64,000 nt of DNA from Burkholderiales bacterium (GTDB lineage: Bacteria; Pseudomonadota; Gammaproteobacteria; Burkholderiales; SG8-41): assembly GCA_036262035.1 (NCBI GenBank), contig DATAJS010000027.1, positions 146,434-210,433 on the forward strand. Direction: 5' to 3'. This document shows, in pieces, positions 26,386 to 35,073 of this stretch (position 1 is its first letter; each line of letters opens with the position of its first letter). A program made the translations under genes and the position numbers. The notes beneath the pieces were generated by a model that was not told the DNA's origin, did not search any database, and was given only the letters and a program-made list of their open reading frames with translations.

Positions 26386-27485
26386 GCGCGGGACTCACCC
26401 TGCCGGCCGCGCCCGCGAGCGTGCTCGTGGTCGTCACGCGCCGCATCGGCGACGTGCTGCTCGCGACCCCGGTGCTGCGCTCGCTCAAGCGCGCGTGGCC
26501 CGCTTTGAGGCTCGACGTGCTGGTCTTCGCCGGCACGCAGGGTTTCATCGCGTCCAACCCGGACGTGAACCGCGTCATCACCGTGCCCGAACGGCCGCGC
26601 TTATCCGAGCACCTGGCGCTCGCCGCGAGCATCGTGCGGCGTTACGACCTGGCGTTGAGCCTGGTGCCCGGCGACCGGCCGACGCTATACGCCTATCTCG
26701 CCGGACGCCGCCGTGTGGGGCTGCTGGTCGATTCTCGCAAGGAGAGCTGGAAGCGCCGCCTGCTACACGCGTGGGTGCCGTTCGACAACGACTCGACCCA
26801 CACGGTGCGCATGCATCTCGCGCTGCTCGACGCGATCGACGTGCCGCGGGTGGGAGAAGTCCGGCCGTCGTGGAATGCGGAGCACGAGCGGGAGGCGCAT
26901 GCTGCGCTCGGCGACGTCGTGACGCAGCGCTACGCGGTGATGCATCCGTATCCCAAGTTCCGCTACAAGATGTGGACGATCGAGGCGTGGGGCGAGCTCG
27001 CGCGGTGGCTGCACCAGCGCGGGTTTGCGGTCGTGCTCACCGGCGGCCCCGAAGCCGCCGAGCGCGAGTACGTCGCGGCCGTCGCGGCGCGCGCGCCGCA
27101 CGCGATCGATCTCTCCGGCAGGCTCTCGCTGGGCGCGGTCGCTTACGTGGTGTCGCGCGCGGGCGTCTTCGTCGGCCCCGACACCGCGATCACCCATGCC
27201 GCCGCGGCGCTGGGCGTGCCGACGGTCGCGCTGTTCGGTCCCAGCAACCCGGTGAAATGGGGCCCGTGGCCCGCCGGCCAGCCGGCCGATGCGAACCCGT
27301 GGCAGCTCGTCGGCTCGCAGTCGCGCGGCAACGTGCGCCTCGTGCAGGGCGTCAGCCCGTGCGTTCCCTGCCGCAACGAAGGTTGCGACAAACACCTCGA
27401 GAGCGAGAGCCGGTGTTTGACCACGATGACTGCGCAAACGGTCATCGAGGCGGTGGAGGATGTTCTTGGAGCTGAAAAAACCTGA
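26382..27485 (+). CDS. GT9 heptosyltransferase (LPS core)
   Basis: 367 residues of the ADP-heptose:LPS heptosyltransferase family. The N-terminal VVTRRIGDVLLATPVLRSLK binds acceptor. YAVMHPYPKFRYKMW is the equivalent of the usual GS-type strand, and VGPDTAITHAAAALGVPTVA is the nucleotide-sugar motif. The C-terminal cysteines (CVPCRNEGCDKHLESESRCL) resemble those of WaaQ/RfaQ-type heptosyltransferases. It closes the plus-strand operon, overlapping the GT2 gene by four bases, and ends at a long inverted repeat. Confidence 0.88.
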   Translation: MSAGLTLPAAPASVLVVVTRRIGDVLLATPVLRSLKRAWPALRLDVLVFAGTQGFIASNPDVNRVITVPERPRLSEHLALAASIVRRYDLALSLVPGDRPTLYAYLAGRRRVGLLVDSRKESWKRRLLHAWVPFDNDSTHTVRMHLALLDAIDVPRVGEVRPSWNAEHEREAHAALGDVVTQRYAVMHPYPKFRYKMWTIEAWGELARWLHQRGFAVVLTGGPEAAEREYVAAVAARAPHAIDLSGRLSLGAVAYVVSRAGVFVGPDTAITHAAAALGVPTVALFGPSNPVKWGPWPAGQPADANPWQLVGSQSRGNVRLVQGVSPCVPCRNEGCDKHLESESRCLTTMTAQTVIEAVEDVLGAEKT

Positions 27486-27606
27486 ACCGCAAAGGGCGCA
27501 AAGGACGCCAAGGAAAGCAAATGAAAATGGATTCCCGCCGTCGCGGGAATGACGGGCACCACCCGCCGCGTTGGTTTCCTTTGCGTCCTTTGCGTCCTTG
27601 GCGGTT
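27485..27606. repeat. Long inverted repeat, AGGACGCAA family, with nested ATTCCC-N8-GGGAAT
   Basis: Arms 27485-27516 and 27575-27606 are inverted copies matching at 29 of 32 positions and built from the repeated word AAAGGACGC. Between them ATTCCCGCCGTCGCGGGAAT (27531-27550) forms a second palindrome with the ATTCCC-N8-GGGAAT layout. It lies between convergent genes and could terminate transcription both ways. Related elements are at 41442-41564 and 51041-51151. Confidence 0.88.
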
Positions 27607-27617
27607 GATTGCTCTCT

Positions 27618-29375
27618 TCAAGCCTCGACGATATTGAACTGCGTCCGATAGAGCCGCGCATACAAGCCGCCTGAGGCGAGCAGCTCGTCGTGGGTGCCGC
27701 TCTCGATGATGCGGCCGTGCTCGAGCACGAGGATGCGGTCGGCGCGCTCGACCGTCGAGAGGCGGTGGGCGATGACGATCGTCGTGCGGTTCTGCATCAG
27801 GGTTTCGAGCGCGGCCTGGATGTAGCGCTCGGCTTCGGAATCGAGCGCCGACGTCGCTTCGTCGAGGATGAGGATCGGCGCGTTGCGCAGCAGCGCGCGC
27901 GCGATCGCGAGCCTTTGGCGCTGGCCGCCCGACAGCCGCACGCCGTTCTCGCCGACGAGCGTCTGCAAGCCCTGCGGCATCGCTTCGATGAAATCGAGCG
28001 CGTGCGCCGCGCGCGCCGCGGCGACGATGTCCGCCTCGCTCGCGCCTTTCATGCTGCCGTACGCGATGTTCGCCGCGACGGTGTCGTTGAACAGCACCAC
28101 GTCCTGGCTCACCAGCGCGATATTGCAGCGCAGGCTCTCGAGCTTGAGCTGCTCGAGGTCGATGCCGTCGAGCGTGATCCGGCCCGCGCTGGGGTGATAG
28201 AAGCGCGGCACGAGGTTCACCAGCGTCGTCTTGCCGCTGCCGGAAGGCCCGACCAGCGCCACCGTCTCGCCCGCGCGTATCCTGAGGTCGATGTCGTGCA
28301 GCGCGCTGCGCTCGGTGGTCGGGTACGCGAAGCTCACGTGCTCGAAGGCGATCGCGCCTTTCGCGCGCGCGATCTCGATCGTGCCGCTATCGGGCTCGCC
28401 GGCCTCGTCGACCAGCGCGAAGACGCTCTCCGCCGCAGCGAGGCCGCGCTGCAGCGGCTCGTTGAGGCTGGTGACGCGCTTCAGCGGCGCGTTGAGCATC
28501 AGCATCGCCGTCACGAACGAAGCGAAGCCCCCGACGGTAATCTGGTCGGCGCTCGACTGCATCGTCGCGAGCGAGACGATCAGCGCCAGCGCGATCGCGA
28601 CGATGAGCTGCACGATCGGCACGCTGACCGCCGACGCGCTCGACTGCTTCATGAGGAAGCGGCGCACGCGGTTCGCCTCGTCCCTGAAGCGCGACGTCTC
28701 GTACGACGCGCCGCCGTGGAGCTTGACGACCTTGTGGCCTTCGATCGCCTCCTGCAGCACCTGCGTGAGCTCGCCCATCGAGCGCTGAACGTCGCGGCTC
28801 GAACGGCGCAGGCGCACGCTGATCAGCTTCACGACCACCACGATGAGCGGCGACAGCACGAGCGAGAGCAGCGTGAGCTTCCAGTTGAGCCAGAGCATCC
28901 ACCCCACCAGCGCGATCGCCGACAGGCCGTCCTTGAAGATCGCCGTCAGCACGCTGGTCGCCGCGTTCGTCACCTGGGTCACGTCGAACGTGACTTTCGA
29001 GATCAGGTTGCCCGCGGCGTTGTTGTCGTAATAGGGCGTCGGGAGCTGGACGAGCTTGGCGAACATCGCTTCGCGCAGGTCCATGACGACGCGGCTGCCG
29101 ACCCAGTTGATCGAGTACTGCGCGATGAACTCCGAGATGCCGCGAGCCACGATGATCGCGACGACCACGAACGGCATCAGGTGCATCACCGTCGGGTCCT
29201 TGTCGACGAACGTGCCGTCGAGCAGCGGCTTCAACACCGCGGGCAGCGCCGCCTCGGTCGCGGCGACGAGCATCATGCCGAGGATCGCCAGCGCGAAGAC
29301 TCCGCGATACGGTTTGACGTAGCCGATGAGGCGGAGATAGAGCTGGGTGCTGGTGATCGTCTGCACGTCGAGCAT
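27618..29375 (-). CDS. msbA: MsbA-type lipid A export ABC transporter
   Basis: 585 residues in a half-transporter layout: six membrane helices in about 1-320, then an ATPase domain. The ATPase has Walker A GPSGSGKTTLVN, signature [16 protein letters not shown], Walker B ILILDEATSALD and the switch histidine in VIAHRLSTV. The length and N-terminal membrane domain fit MsbA, which flips lipid A-core across the inner membrane. Its location beside LPS core genes supports this. It is convergent with the heptosyltransferase gene and lies downstream of btuB on the same strand, separated by strong hairpins. Confidence 0.93.
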   Translation of the reverse strand: MLDVQTITSTQLYLRLIGYVKPYRGVFALAILGMMLVAATEAALPAVLKPLLDGTFVDKDPTVMHLMPFVVVAIIVARGISEFIAQYSINWVGSRVVMDLREAMFAKLVQLPTPYYDNNAAGNLISKVTFDVTQVTNAATSVLTAIFKDGLSAIALVGWMLWLNWKLTLLSLVLSPLIVVVVKLISVRLRRSSRDVQRSMGELTQVLQEAIEGHKVVKLHGGASYETSRFRDEANRVRRFLMKQSSASAVSVPIVQLIVAIALALIVSLATMQSSADQITVGGFASFVTAMLMLNAPLKRVTSLNEPLQRGLAAAESVFALVDEAGEPDSGTIEIARAKGAIAFEHVSFAYPTTERSALHDIDLRIRAGETVALVGPSGSGKTTLVNLVPRFYHPSAGRITLDGIDLEQLKLESLRCNIALVSQDVVLFNDTVAANIAYGSMKGASEADIVAAARAAHALDFIEAMPQGLQTLVGENGVRLSGGQRQRLAIARALLRNAPILILDEATSALDSEAERYIQAALETLMQNRTTIVIAHRLSTVERADRILVLEHGRIIESGTHDELLASGGLYARLYRTQFNIVEA

Positions 29376-29385
29376 TGTACTTGTT

Positions 29386-29467
29386 CGAGGTGCGACCCCG
29401 GCCTCTTCGGGGTCGCACCTCGCAAACTTCGGGGTCTGACCCCGGCCTTTTTGGGGTCTGACCCCGG
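29386..29467. repeat. Two adjacent hairpins upstream of msbA, GGGGTC repeat family
   Basis: CGAGGTGCGACCCC (29386-29399) pairs perfectly with GGGGTCGCACCTCG (29409-29422) around a nine-base loop. At 29431-29467 there are two direct copies of GGGGTCTGACCCCGG separated by CCTTTTT, each self-complementary. The second module matches the repeat at 7990-8033. The hairpins sit between btuB and msbA and probably end btuB transcription. Confidence 0.85.
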
Positions 29468-29479
29468 TTTTTTTCGAAG

Positions 29480-31567
29480 CTACAACCGGTACTCGACGCT
29501 CACCATGCCGTTACGCTGCGGCAGCGGGTAGGCGTTGTAGCGGTCGAGCACGAACTGGCTGCGCACCGCATAGTTGTAGTACTTGCGGTCGAACAGGTTG
29601 TTCACGCCGGCGGTGATGGTCCACGGCCCGCGCTGATGGACGAGCTTCAGGTCGACCAGGGTATACGAAGGGATCCTGGCCCCGAGGCTGTTCGGCTCGT
29701 CGTTGTCCATGAATTGATCGGACACATACGTGACGAGCGCATTCAGCCGCGTCGCGGACGTGAAATCCCACGACGCCCTGACGTTCGCCTTGTGCCGCGG
29801 CACCAGCGGTACCGTCTTGCCGGCGATCGCCACGTTCTGCAGGGTGAAGAAGCCGCCGGCGAGCACACCCTCGCGGAATTCCGCGTCGATGTACATGTAG
29901 TTGGCGGTAATGCCCAGCGCGGGCAGCGGCCGCGCGCCGGCCTCGAGCTCGATCCCGCGGCGGCGCGAAGGCGGCAGATTGCGGTTGCCCACGCCGGTGG
30001 TGAAAGGATCGAGGTGGATCTCGTTCGACACGTCCATCACGAAGACCGTCGCGCGCCCGGTCGTCGTTCCGCGGCGAAGCTCGATGCCGGCTTCGTGCGA
30101 GCGCACGGTCTGCGGCTGGAGGAACTGGAACTCGTTGGTGAACGCGGTCGAGGTCTCGTAGAGCTCGTCGATGTTCGCGAAGCGATAGCTGCGCGCGGTC
30201 TTCGCGATCAGCGCGGCGGCAGGGACGACCTGGTAGCGCGCGCCGAGCTCGTACGCGGTCTGATAAAGGCGCCGCGAGCCGGGAGACGCGCCGGAGCCGC
30301 AAAAGCCCGGGAAATTGCACGGCGCCGACGGATCGAACCGGTCGGTCGCTCGTATGCGCAGGCGCTCGCGGCGTGCGCCCGCTCTCACGGCGAGCGCGTC
30401 GGTGACGCTCGTCGTGTTGAGCACGTACACCGCGGTATTGTCCTGCTTCGCGTCGACCGCATTGACCGGCTGAACGATGTTGAGGGTCGAGTTCGAGCGG
30501 CGCTGCTCGTAGTCCCAGCGATACCAGTCGAAGCCGACGATCAGCGAGTTGGCGCGGCCGAAGAGCGGCGTGTCGATCCTCACGCGCGGCGTGAGCGACC
30601 ACACGTCGAGGCGCGTGGCGCGGTAATCGGGAAAACCGCCGAAATCGAAGAACGCGCGCTGCGCCTTGTCGCGATAGCCCGCCCCGATATCGAGCTCGCC
30701 GAAACCGAACGTCCTGCGCCAGTCCAGGCTCGCGCGATTGCCTTCGCGCTGGCCCCAGTCCAACGGCGTGTTGGTGCCGCGACGGTCGGTTTCGAGCTGG
30801 TTCTGGCCGATGCTCGGCTGGACCGTACGCGCGCCGGGCAGGCGCAGCCCCTGATTGTCGGTGGCGAGCTTCAGCGAGAGATCGTCCGATGCGCCCGACC
30901 AGCGCAAGTCGGCCATCGCGTTCGTCTGCCGCTGCTGGTTGTTGCGGCGATAGCCGTCCGATTCGAATTGCGTGCCGATCACGTTCATGCCGAATGAGCC
31001 GCGCGCGAAGTTGCCTTCGATCACGCCCTCGCGCGTCTGGTACGAGCCGGCCGCGCCGCGCAGCGCCAGCGAGTCGGCGCGCCCGATCGGAGACTTGGTG
31101 ATGATGTTGATCACGCCGGCGGTCGCGCCGTCGCCGTACAGCACGCTCGCGCCGCCGCGCACGATCTCGATGCGCTCGATCGCGGGCAGCGGCACCGCGG
31201 ACCACTGCACGCCCGAAAGATCGATATCGGTGACACGCCGGCCGTCGACGAGGATCAGCGTGTTCTGGCCGCCGGTGACGCCGAAGCCGCGCAGGTCGAC
31301 CGTGGCGTTCGCCGCGTTGTTGCCGAAGAGGTCGCGAACGATGATGCCCGCCTGCTCGGCGAGCAGATCGGGAACCGTGCGCGCGGTGCTCTGGCGTATC
31401 GCGTCCTCGGTGATGACGGTCACGTTGACCGGCCGGTCGACCGCGCGCGTCTCGAATCGGGTGTCGGTGACGACGACGGGTTCGAGCAGCGTGGGCGGCA
31501 GGTCAGCTGAATGAGCGGCGCATGCGAGCGCGCCCAGCGCAGACAGGGCCGCAGTTCGGTATGTCAT
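29480..31567 (-). CDS. btuB: TonB-dependent cobalamin receptor (BtuB-like)
   Basis: 695 residues with a signal peptide (MTYRTAALSALGALACAAHS). A TonB box-like LEPVVVTDTRFET follows, then a plug domain (STARTVPDLLAEQAGIIVRD, GASVLYGDGATAGVINIIT) and a 22-strand barrel ending in the usual aromatic-terminated strand (NGMVSVEYRL). BtuB imports cobalamin across the outer membrane. The assignment rests mainly on the cobalamin riboswitch in its leader. The ATG at 31567 is chosen because it precedes the signal peptide; an upstream extension would run into the riboswitch. No other B12 gene is in the window. Confidence 0.88.
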   Translation of the reverse strand: MTYRTAALSALGALACAAHSADLPPTLLEPVVVTDTRFETRAVDRPVNVTVITEDAIRQSTARTVPDLLAEQAGIIVRDLFGNNAANATVDLRGFGVTGGQNTLILVDGRRVTDIDLSGVQWSAVPLPAIERIEIVRGGASVLYGDGATAGVINIITKSPIGRADSLALRGAAGSYQTREGVIEGNFARGSFGMNVIGTQFESDGYRRNNQQRQTNAMADLRWSGASDDLSLKLATDNQGLRLPGARTVQPSIGQNQLETDRRGTNTPLDWGQREGNRASLDWRRTFGFGELDIGAGYRDKAQRAFFDFGGFPDYRATRLDVWSLTPRVRIDTPLFGRANSLIVGFDWYRWDYEQRRSNSTLNIVQPVNAVDAKQDNTAVYVLNTTSVTDALAVRAGARRERLRIRATDRFDPSAPCNFPGFCGSGASPGSRRLYQTAYELGARYQVVPAAALIAKTARSYRFANIDELYETSTAFTNEFQFLQPQTVRSHEAGIELRRGTTTGRATVFVMDVSNEIHLDPFTTGVGNRNLPPSRRRGIELEAGARPLPALGITANYMYIDAEFREGVLAGGFFTLQNVAIAGKTVPLVPRHKANVRASWDFTSATRLNALVTYVSDQFMDNDEPNSLGARIPSYTLVDLKLVHQRGPWTITAGVNNLFDRKYYNYAVRSQFVLDRYNAYPLPQRNGMVSVEYRL

Positions 31568-31669
31568 GAAAGGTCCTTCGCCTGTGGCGCGCCCGCCGCG
31601 CGCCGTCCGGATCAAGGCGATGGGACCGCAAGGTCGAAGCATCGAGGCCAGCCACCCGCGGCCCATCAC

Positions 31670-31840
31670 CACGTTCCGAGCGGGCCGGTATACGGGCTCG
31701 CGAGGCGGGGCGGCGCGCCTTCCCGGATTGCACGGCAATCCAGTGGCATATGCGCACGTCCTGGCGGTCGAAGACCGCCGCTCGCTTACCGTTGCGGGGG
31801 CAGCACAGGCGTTACACCTGTTTCCCGTTTAACCGCGTCG
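31670..31840 (-). ncRNA. Cobalamin (AdoCbl) riboswitch upstream of btuB
   Basis: Read on the minus strand, the conserved blocks occur in order: GGGAAACAGG (31826-31817), GCTGCCCCCGCAACGG (31804-31789), GCCACTGG (31747-31740), GGGAAGGCG (31724-31716) and the B12 box AGCCCGTATACCGGCC (31698-31683). They match the class I cobalamin riboswitch core. The element ends about 100 bases before the btuB start. It should repress btuB when adenosylcobalamin binds, by termination or RBS sequestration; I did not resolve which. Confidence 0.94.
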
Positions 31841-32000
31841 CTGGCTGCGACGCGAGCACCCGGCTCGGTGCGCCGGCGTCGATCTCGCGGAAAGCCGCGC
31901 CGGCAGCGTCGCGATGGTACCACCGAACGTCTCTACGTGAGCACCCACCCACGTCCAGGTAACAATGCTCCAAACAACTTTCAAACTCGGGCGTTAACAG

Positions 32001-32030
32001 TTGACCGTAATGAATTTTTGAAACTATAGT
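32001..32030 (+). promoter_or_regulatory. Sigma70 promoter for zapB-like/zapA
   Basis: TTGACC (32001-32006), an 18-base AT-rich spacer and TATAGT (32025-32030) form a good sigma70 promoter. The expected start is about 32036-32038, which coincides with the GTG at 32037, so the transcript may be leaderless or nearly so. Confidence 0.72.
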
Positions 32031-32036
32031 GCGAGG

Positions 32037-32240
32037 GTGGATGCGGACCTCAAATCGCTGGAGGGCAAGATTGCGCAGTTCGTCGAGCTGTGCCAGCGAC
32101 TGCGCGCCGACAACCAGCAGCTGCGCCAGCAGCTCGCCTCCGCTTCGAATCAGGTGAAACGCCTCGAAGAGAAAGTGAACACCGCCACCGCGCGTCTCGA
32201 ATCGCTGCTCGCGCAAATCCCCGCCCAGGACGACGCGTGA
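32037..32240 (+). CDS. ZapB-like coiled-coil protein (TIGR02449 type)
   Basis: A 67-residue protein that is coiled coil nearly throughout (LKSLEGKIAQFVELCQRLRA, then LRQQLASASNQVKRLEEKVN). Small proteins like this sit directly upstream of zapA in many gamma- and betaproteobacteria and are thought to be division-associated, similar to ZapB. The start is GTG 32037; no other start fits the family N-terminus. Its stop overlaps the zapA start (GTGA), so the two are co-translated. Confidence 0.85.
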   Translation: MDADLKSLEGKIAQFVELCQRLRADNQQLRQQLASASNQVKRLEEKVNTATARLESLLAQIPAQDDA

Positions 32241-32545
32241 GCGAAAGCAAGAGCCTGCAGGTCACCATCATGGGCCGCGAGTTTCGTGTCGCGTGTCCCG
32301 AAGAAGAGCAGGCCGGTCTGCTCGAAGCCGTCGACTATCTCAATCGCAAGATGCTCGAGATCCGCGATGCCGGCAAAGTCATCGGGCTCGAGCGCATCGC
32401 GATCATGGCTGCGCTCAACATCGCACATGAACTGCTTACGACGAAGGTCGGCGGCGGTTTTGACATGGGTGAGATCAAGCGTAGAATGAATCGCATGGAA
32501 GCGGTGATCGATCAGGCGATGTCCGATCAGACGAAGCTCTTCTAG
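32237..32545 (+). CDS. zapA: Cell division protein ZapA
   Basis: 102 residues. The N-terminal domain LQVTIMGREFRVACPEEEQA is the ZapA signature, followed by LERIAIMAALNIAHELL and a C-terminal helix. ZapA binds and bundles FtsZ at the division ring. The start is GTG 32237, overlapping the preceding stop. 6S RNA follows, the standard zapA-ssrS order of beta- and gammaproteobacteria. Confidence 0.93.
   Translation: MSESKSLQVTIMGREFRVACPEEEQAGLLEAVDYLNRKMLEIRDAGKVIGLERIAIMAALNIAHELLTTKVGGGFDMGEIKRRMNRMEAVIDQAMSDQTKLF
32460..32487 (+). promoter_or_regulatory. Candidate sigma70 promoter inside zapA, upstream of 6S RNA
   Basis: TTGACA (32460-32465), a 16-base spacer and TAGAAT (32482-32487) lie within the zapA coding sequence. 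A transcript would start near 32494, about 90 bases before the 6S RNA core, so this could be a distal ssrS promoter. The proximal promoter was not recognised. Confidence 0.5.
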
Positions 32546-32581
32546 TTTTCCTCGGCATCTTCTGAAGCTCGACGCTCGCAA

Positions 32582-32757
32582 GTTTCCCCTGCGGTGTTCG
32601 TAATAGGTCTAAATTCTCTGAACCAATAGCGGTAATTCGCGTTGCCGACTACAGTTGCCTGGTGTGCGCGTCCTACTGGGAAGCGCCTGAAGGGCTCGGA
32701 AGGCGACCATCTTGGACCCCTGGTTCAAGAGTCCAGACCTGACGGCACAGGCGGGGG
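32582..32757 (+). ncRNA. ssrS: 6S RNA
   Basis: About 175 bases directly after zapA. The 5' end TTTCCCCTGCGGTGTTCG and the 3' part CTTGGACCCCTGGTTCAAGA, then GACGGCACAGGCGGGG, match the conserved closing stem and 3' strand of bacterial 6S RNA. The internal region can form the open-promoter-like bubble. 6S RNA binds the sigma70 holoenzyme and tunes transcription in stationary phase. Exact ends are approximate; the 3' end merges with the terminator arm. Confidence 0.9.
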
Positions 32758-32828
32758 GCCCGTTTAGATGGGCCAAAAAAGCGGCGTGAGCCGCTTTTTT
32801 GTTTGGCCCATCTAAACGGGCCCCCCGC
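32751..32828. terminator. Long palindromic terminator after 6S RNA
   Basis: The core AAAAAAGCGGC-GTGA-GCCGCTTTTTT is a textbook Rho-independent terminator that works in both directions. Outside it GCGGGGGGCCCGTTTAGATG and GGCC continue as a near-perfect inverted repeat, giving arms of about 35 bases. The left arm overlaps the 6S RNA 3' end. It separates ssrS from the convergent EVE gene. Confidence 0.9.
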
Positions 32829-32845
32829 TACGCGGCGGTAAACGA

Positions 32846-32876
32846 CACGGAGGGAAACCTGCGGTTTCCCTCCGTG
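32846..32876. terminator. Hairpin downstream of the EVE gene
   Basis: CACGGAGGGAAACC-TGC-GGTTTCCCTCCGTG is a perfect 14-base stem with a three-base loop, starting 22 bases after the EVE stop on the minus strand. There is no clear T-run, so it may protect the 3' end or act with the neighbouring bidirectional terminator. Confidence 0.55.
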
Positions 32877-32898
32877 AACCTCCCTTCCCTTTGTCGCC

Positions 32899-33351
<453 letters not shown>

Positions 33352-33355
33352 CGTT

Positions 33356-34057
33356 CTATCCCAGGTGCTGCTTGAAGAAGTCGATCGAAAGCCCGAGCGC
33401 GCGGTCCGCTTCGGGCTTGCTGTAAGTCCTGCCGCCGTGCCGCGCGAACGCGTGGTCGGCGCCGGGATACTTGTGGATCGTCACCAGCGGGTTCGGCGAC
33501 AGCCTGCGCTCGAGCAGGTCGTTCACTTCCGCCTGCACCCAGCGGTCCTTCATCGCCATGTGCAGCATGAAAGGCCGGTGCAGGTTACCGACCTCGCGGA
33601 TGTTGTGCTCGATGTAGGTGCCGTAATAGGCCACCGCGCAGTCGATGTCGGTGCGGCAGCACATGAGATAGCAGAGCTTGCCGCCGAGGCAGTAGCCCAC
33701 CGCGCCGACCTTGCCGTTGCACTCGGGGCGCTTCTCGAGATACTGCCACGTGTCGACCATGTCCTGCACTCCGAGGTCGTAGTCGAAGTCATAGTACAGG
33801 TCGAACGCCTTCCTCACGTGCTCGGGGTTCTTGTCGGAGAGCTCGACCCCCGGCTCCTGGCGCCAGAAGAGATCGGGGACCAGCGTGACAAAGCCCGCTT
33901 CGGCAAACTCGCGCGCGTGCTCACGCATGGTGTCGTTCACGCCCCAGATCTCCATGATCGCGATGATCGCGCCCGCCGGAGTGCTGTCGGGAATCGCGAC
34001 GTAGGCGCCCATCGCGCCGCCGCCGCGCATCGGAACCTCGACGGTCTCGAATTTCAA
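33356..34057 (-). CDS. Dienelactone hydrolase family protein
   Basis: 233 residues of alpha/beta hydrolase fold. The nucleophile elbow GAVGYCLGGKLCYL has the cysteine typical of dienelactone hydrolases, and GADHAFARHGG carries the catalytic histidine. IAIMEIWGVNDTMRE is the N-terminal glutamate region. It could hydrolyse a lactone or ester. A TTG at 34057 overlaps the TctC stop (TTGA) and gives MKFETVEVPMRGGGAMGAYV; an ATG ten codons later is less likely because it would cut the first strand. Linked to the TctC gene, so it may act on the imported carboxylate. Confidence 0.85.
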   Translation of the reverse strand: MKFETVEVPMRGGGAMGAYVAIPDSTPAGAIIAIMEIWGVNDTMREHAREFAEAGFVTLVPDLFWRQEPGVELSDKNPEHVRKAFDLYYDFDYDLGVQDMVDTWQYLEKRPECNGKVGAVGYCLGGKLCYLMCCRTDIDCAVAYYGTYIEHNIREVGNLHRPFMLHMAMKDRWVQAEVNDLLERRLSPNPLVTIHKYPGADHAFARHGGRTYSKPEADRALGLSIDFFKQHLG

Positions 34058-35031
34058 CCCTGATGTCCTTTCAGTCCCGCCGCCTTGATCACGCGCTCCC
34101 ACTTCGTCCACTCTGCGCGGATCATCTTGCTGAACTCGTCCGGCGAGGAGGCGACGCCTTCGAACGCCTGCTTGGTGAGCTGCTCCCTGAGCGCCGGCGT
34201 GCTGATCGCCTTGGCCGTCGCGGCCTGGACCTTGTTGACGATCGCCCGCGGTGTCCCCCGCGGCGCAAGGATGCCGTACCAGCCGCTCGTGTTGAAATCG
34301 AGCCCGCTCTCGGCGATCGTCGGCACCTCCGGCAGCAGCGGCGTGCGCTTCGACCCGCCGACCGCGAGCGCCTTCAACCTGCCCGCCTTGATGTGAGGCA
34401 GCGCCGGCGCGGCGCCGTTGAACAGCATGTCGACCTCGTGCGCGAGCAGCGCGGTCTGCGCCGGCCCCGCGCCTTTGTAAGGCACGTGGACGATGTTGAT
34501 GCCGGCGGTGAGCTTGAGCAGCTCGCCCGCGAGATGGATGCCGGTGCCGTTGCCGCCCGAGCCGAAGTTGAGCTTGCCCGGGCGCGACTTCGCGAGCGCG
34601 ATCAGCTCCTTCACATTGGAGACCGGCAGCGACGGGTGCACGACCAGCACGTAAGGCGCCTGCGCCGCGAGCGTCACCGGCGCGAAGTCCTTGAGCGTGT
34701 CGTACGGCGTCTTGGTCCCGAGGTTGGGAACGATGACGAGCGGCCCGGAGAAACCGAACAGCAGGGTGTAGCCGTCGGGTGATGCATTCGCGACGGTTTC
34801 GGCGCCGATCAGTCCCGCCGCGCCGGCGCGGTTGTCCACCACCACCTGCTGGCCCAGCACTTCGGTAAGCCCTCCGGAGACCAGCCGCGCGATGACGTCG
34901 ACCGGACCGCCCGCGGACGAAGGCGCGATCATGCGGATCGGTCGCGTCGGGTAGTTGGCGTCCTGCGCGAGCGCCGCGGCGCCGGATGCCGCGAGCGCGA
35001 TCGCGCAGACGGCCATGGGCATGATCTTCAT
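34054..35031 (-). CDS. TctC/Bug family periplasmic solute-binding protein (copy 1)
   Basis: 325 residues. A signal peptide (MKIMPMAVCAIALAASGAAALA) precedes the Bug fold: YPTRPIRMIAPSSAGGPVDV, DNRAGAAGLIGAETVA, DGYTLLFG and HVPYKGAGPAQTALLAHEVD. Bug receptors bind carboxylates or amino acid-like ligands for tripartite tricarboxylate transporters or sensing. No tctA/B is adjacent, so it is an orphan receptor as is common in Burkholderiales. It begins 42 bases after cofC and may share its transcript. Confidence 0.93.
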   Translation of the reverse strand: MKIMPMAVCAIALAASGAAALAQDANYPTRPIRMIAPSSAGGPVDVIARLVSGGLTEVLGQQVVVDNRAGAAGLIGAETVANASPDGYTLLFGFSGPLVIVPNLGTKTPYDTLKDFAPVTLAAQAPYVLVVHPSLPVSNVKELIALAKSRPGKLNFGSGGNGTGIHLAGELLKLTAGINIVHVPYKGAGPAQTALLAHEVDMLFNGAAPALPHIKAGRLKALAVGGSKRTPLLPEVPTIAESGLDFNTSGWYGILAPRGTPRAIVNKVQAATAKAISTPALREQLTKQAFEGVASSPDEFSKMIRAEWTKWERVIKAAGLKGHQG

Positions 35032-35073
35032 GATGTCTCCTCGTTTATTGTGGGCCCGCCCGAAGGTGGCGAA

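Noticed and set aside
27485..27606. Insertion sequence remnant, because of terminal inverted repeats
   Set aside because: There is no transposase coding sequence and the space between the arms is under 60 bases. It fits a non-coding palindromic repeat better.
30900..31520. A plus-strand frame of about 180 codons opposite the btuB plug domain
   Set aside because: Antisense to a strongly supported gene and without any motif.
31568..31757. Short minus-strand coding frames upstream of btuB that would extend it or form a leader peptide
   Set aside because: They run through the conserved riboswitch core, whose motifs explain the sequence as RNA rather than protein.
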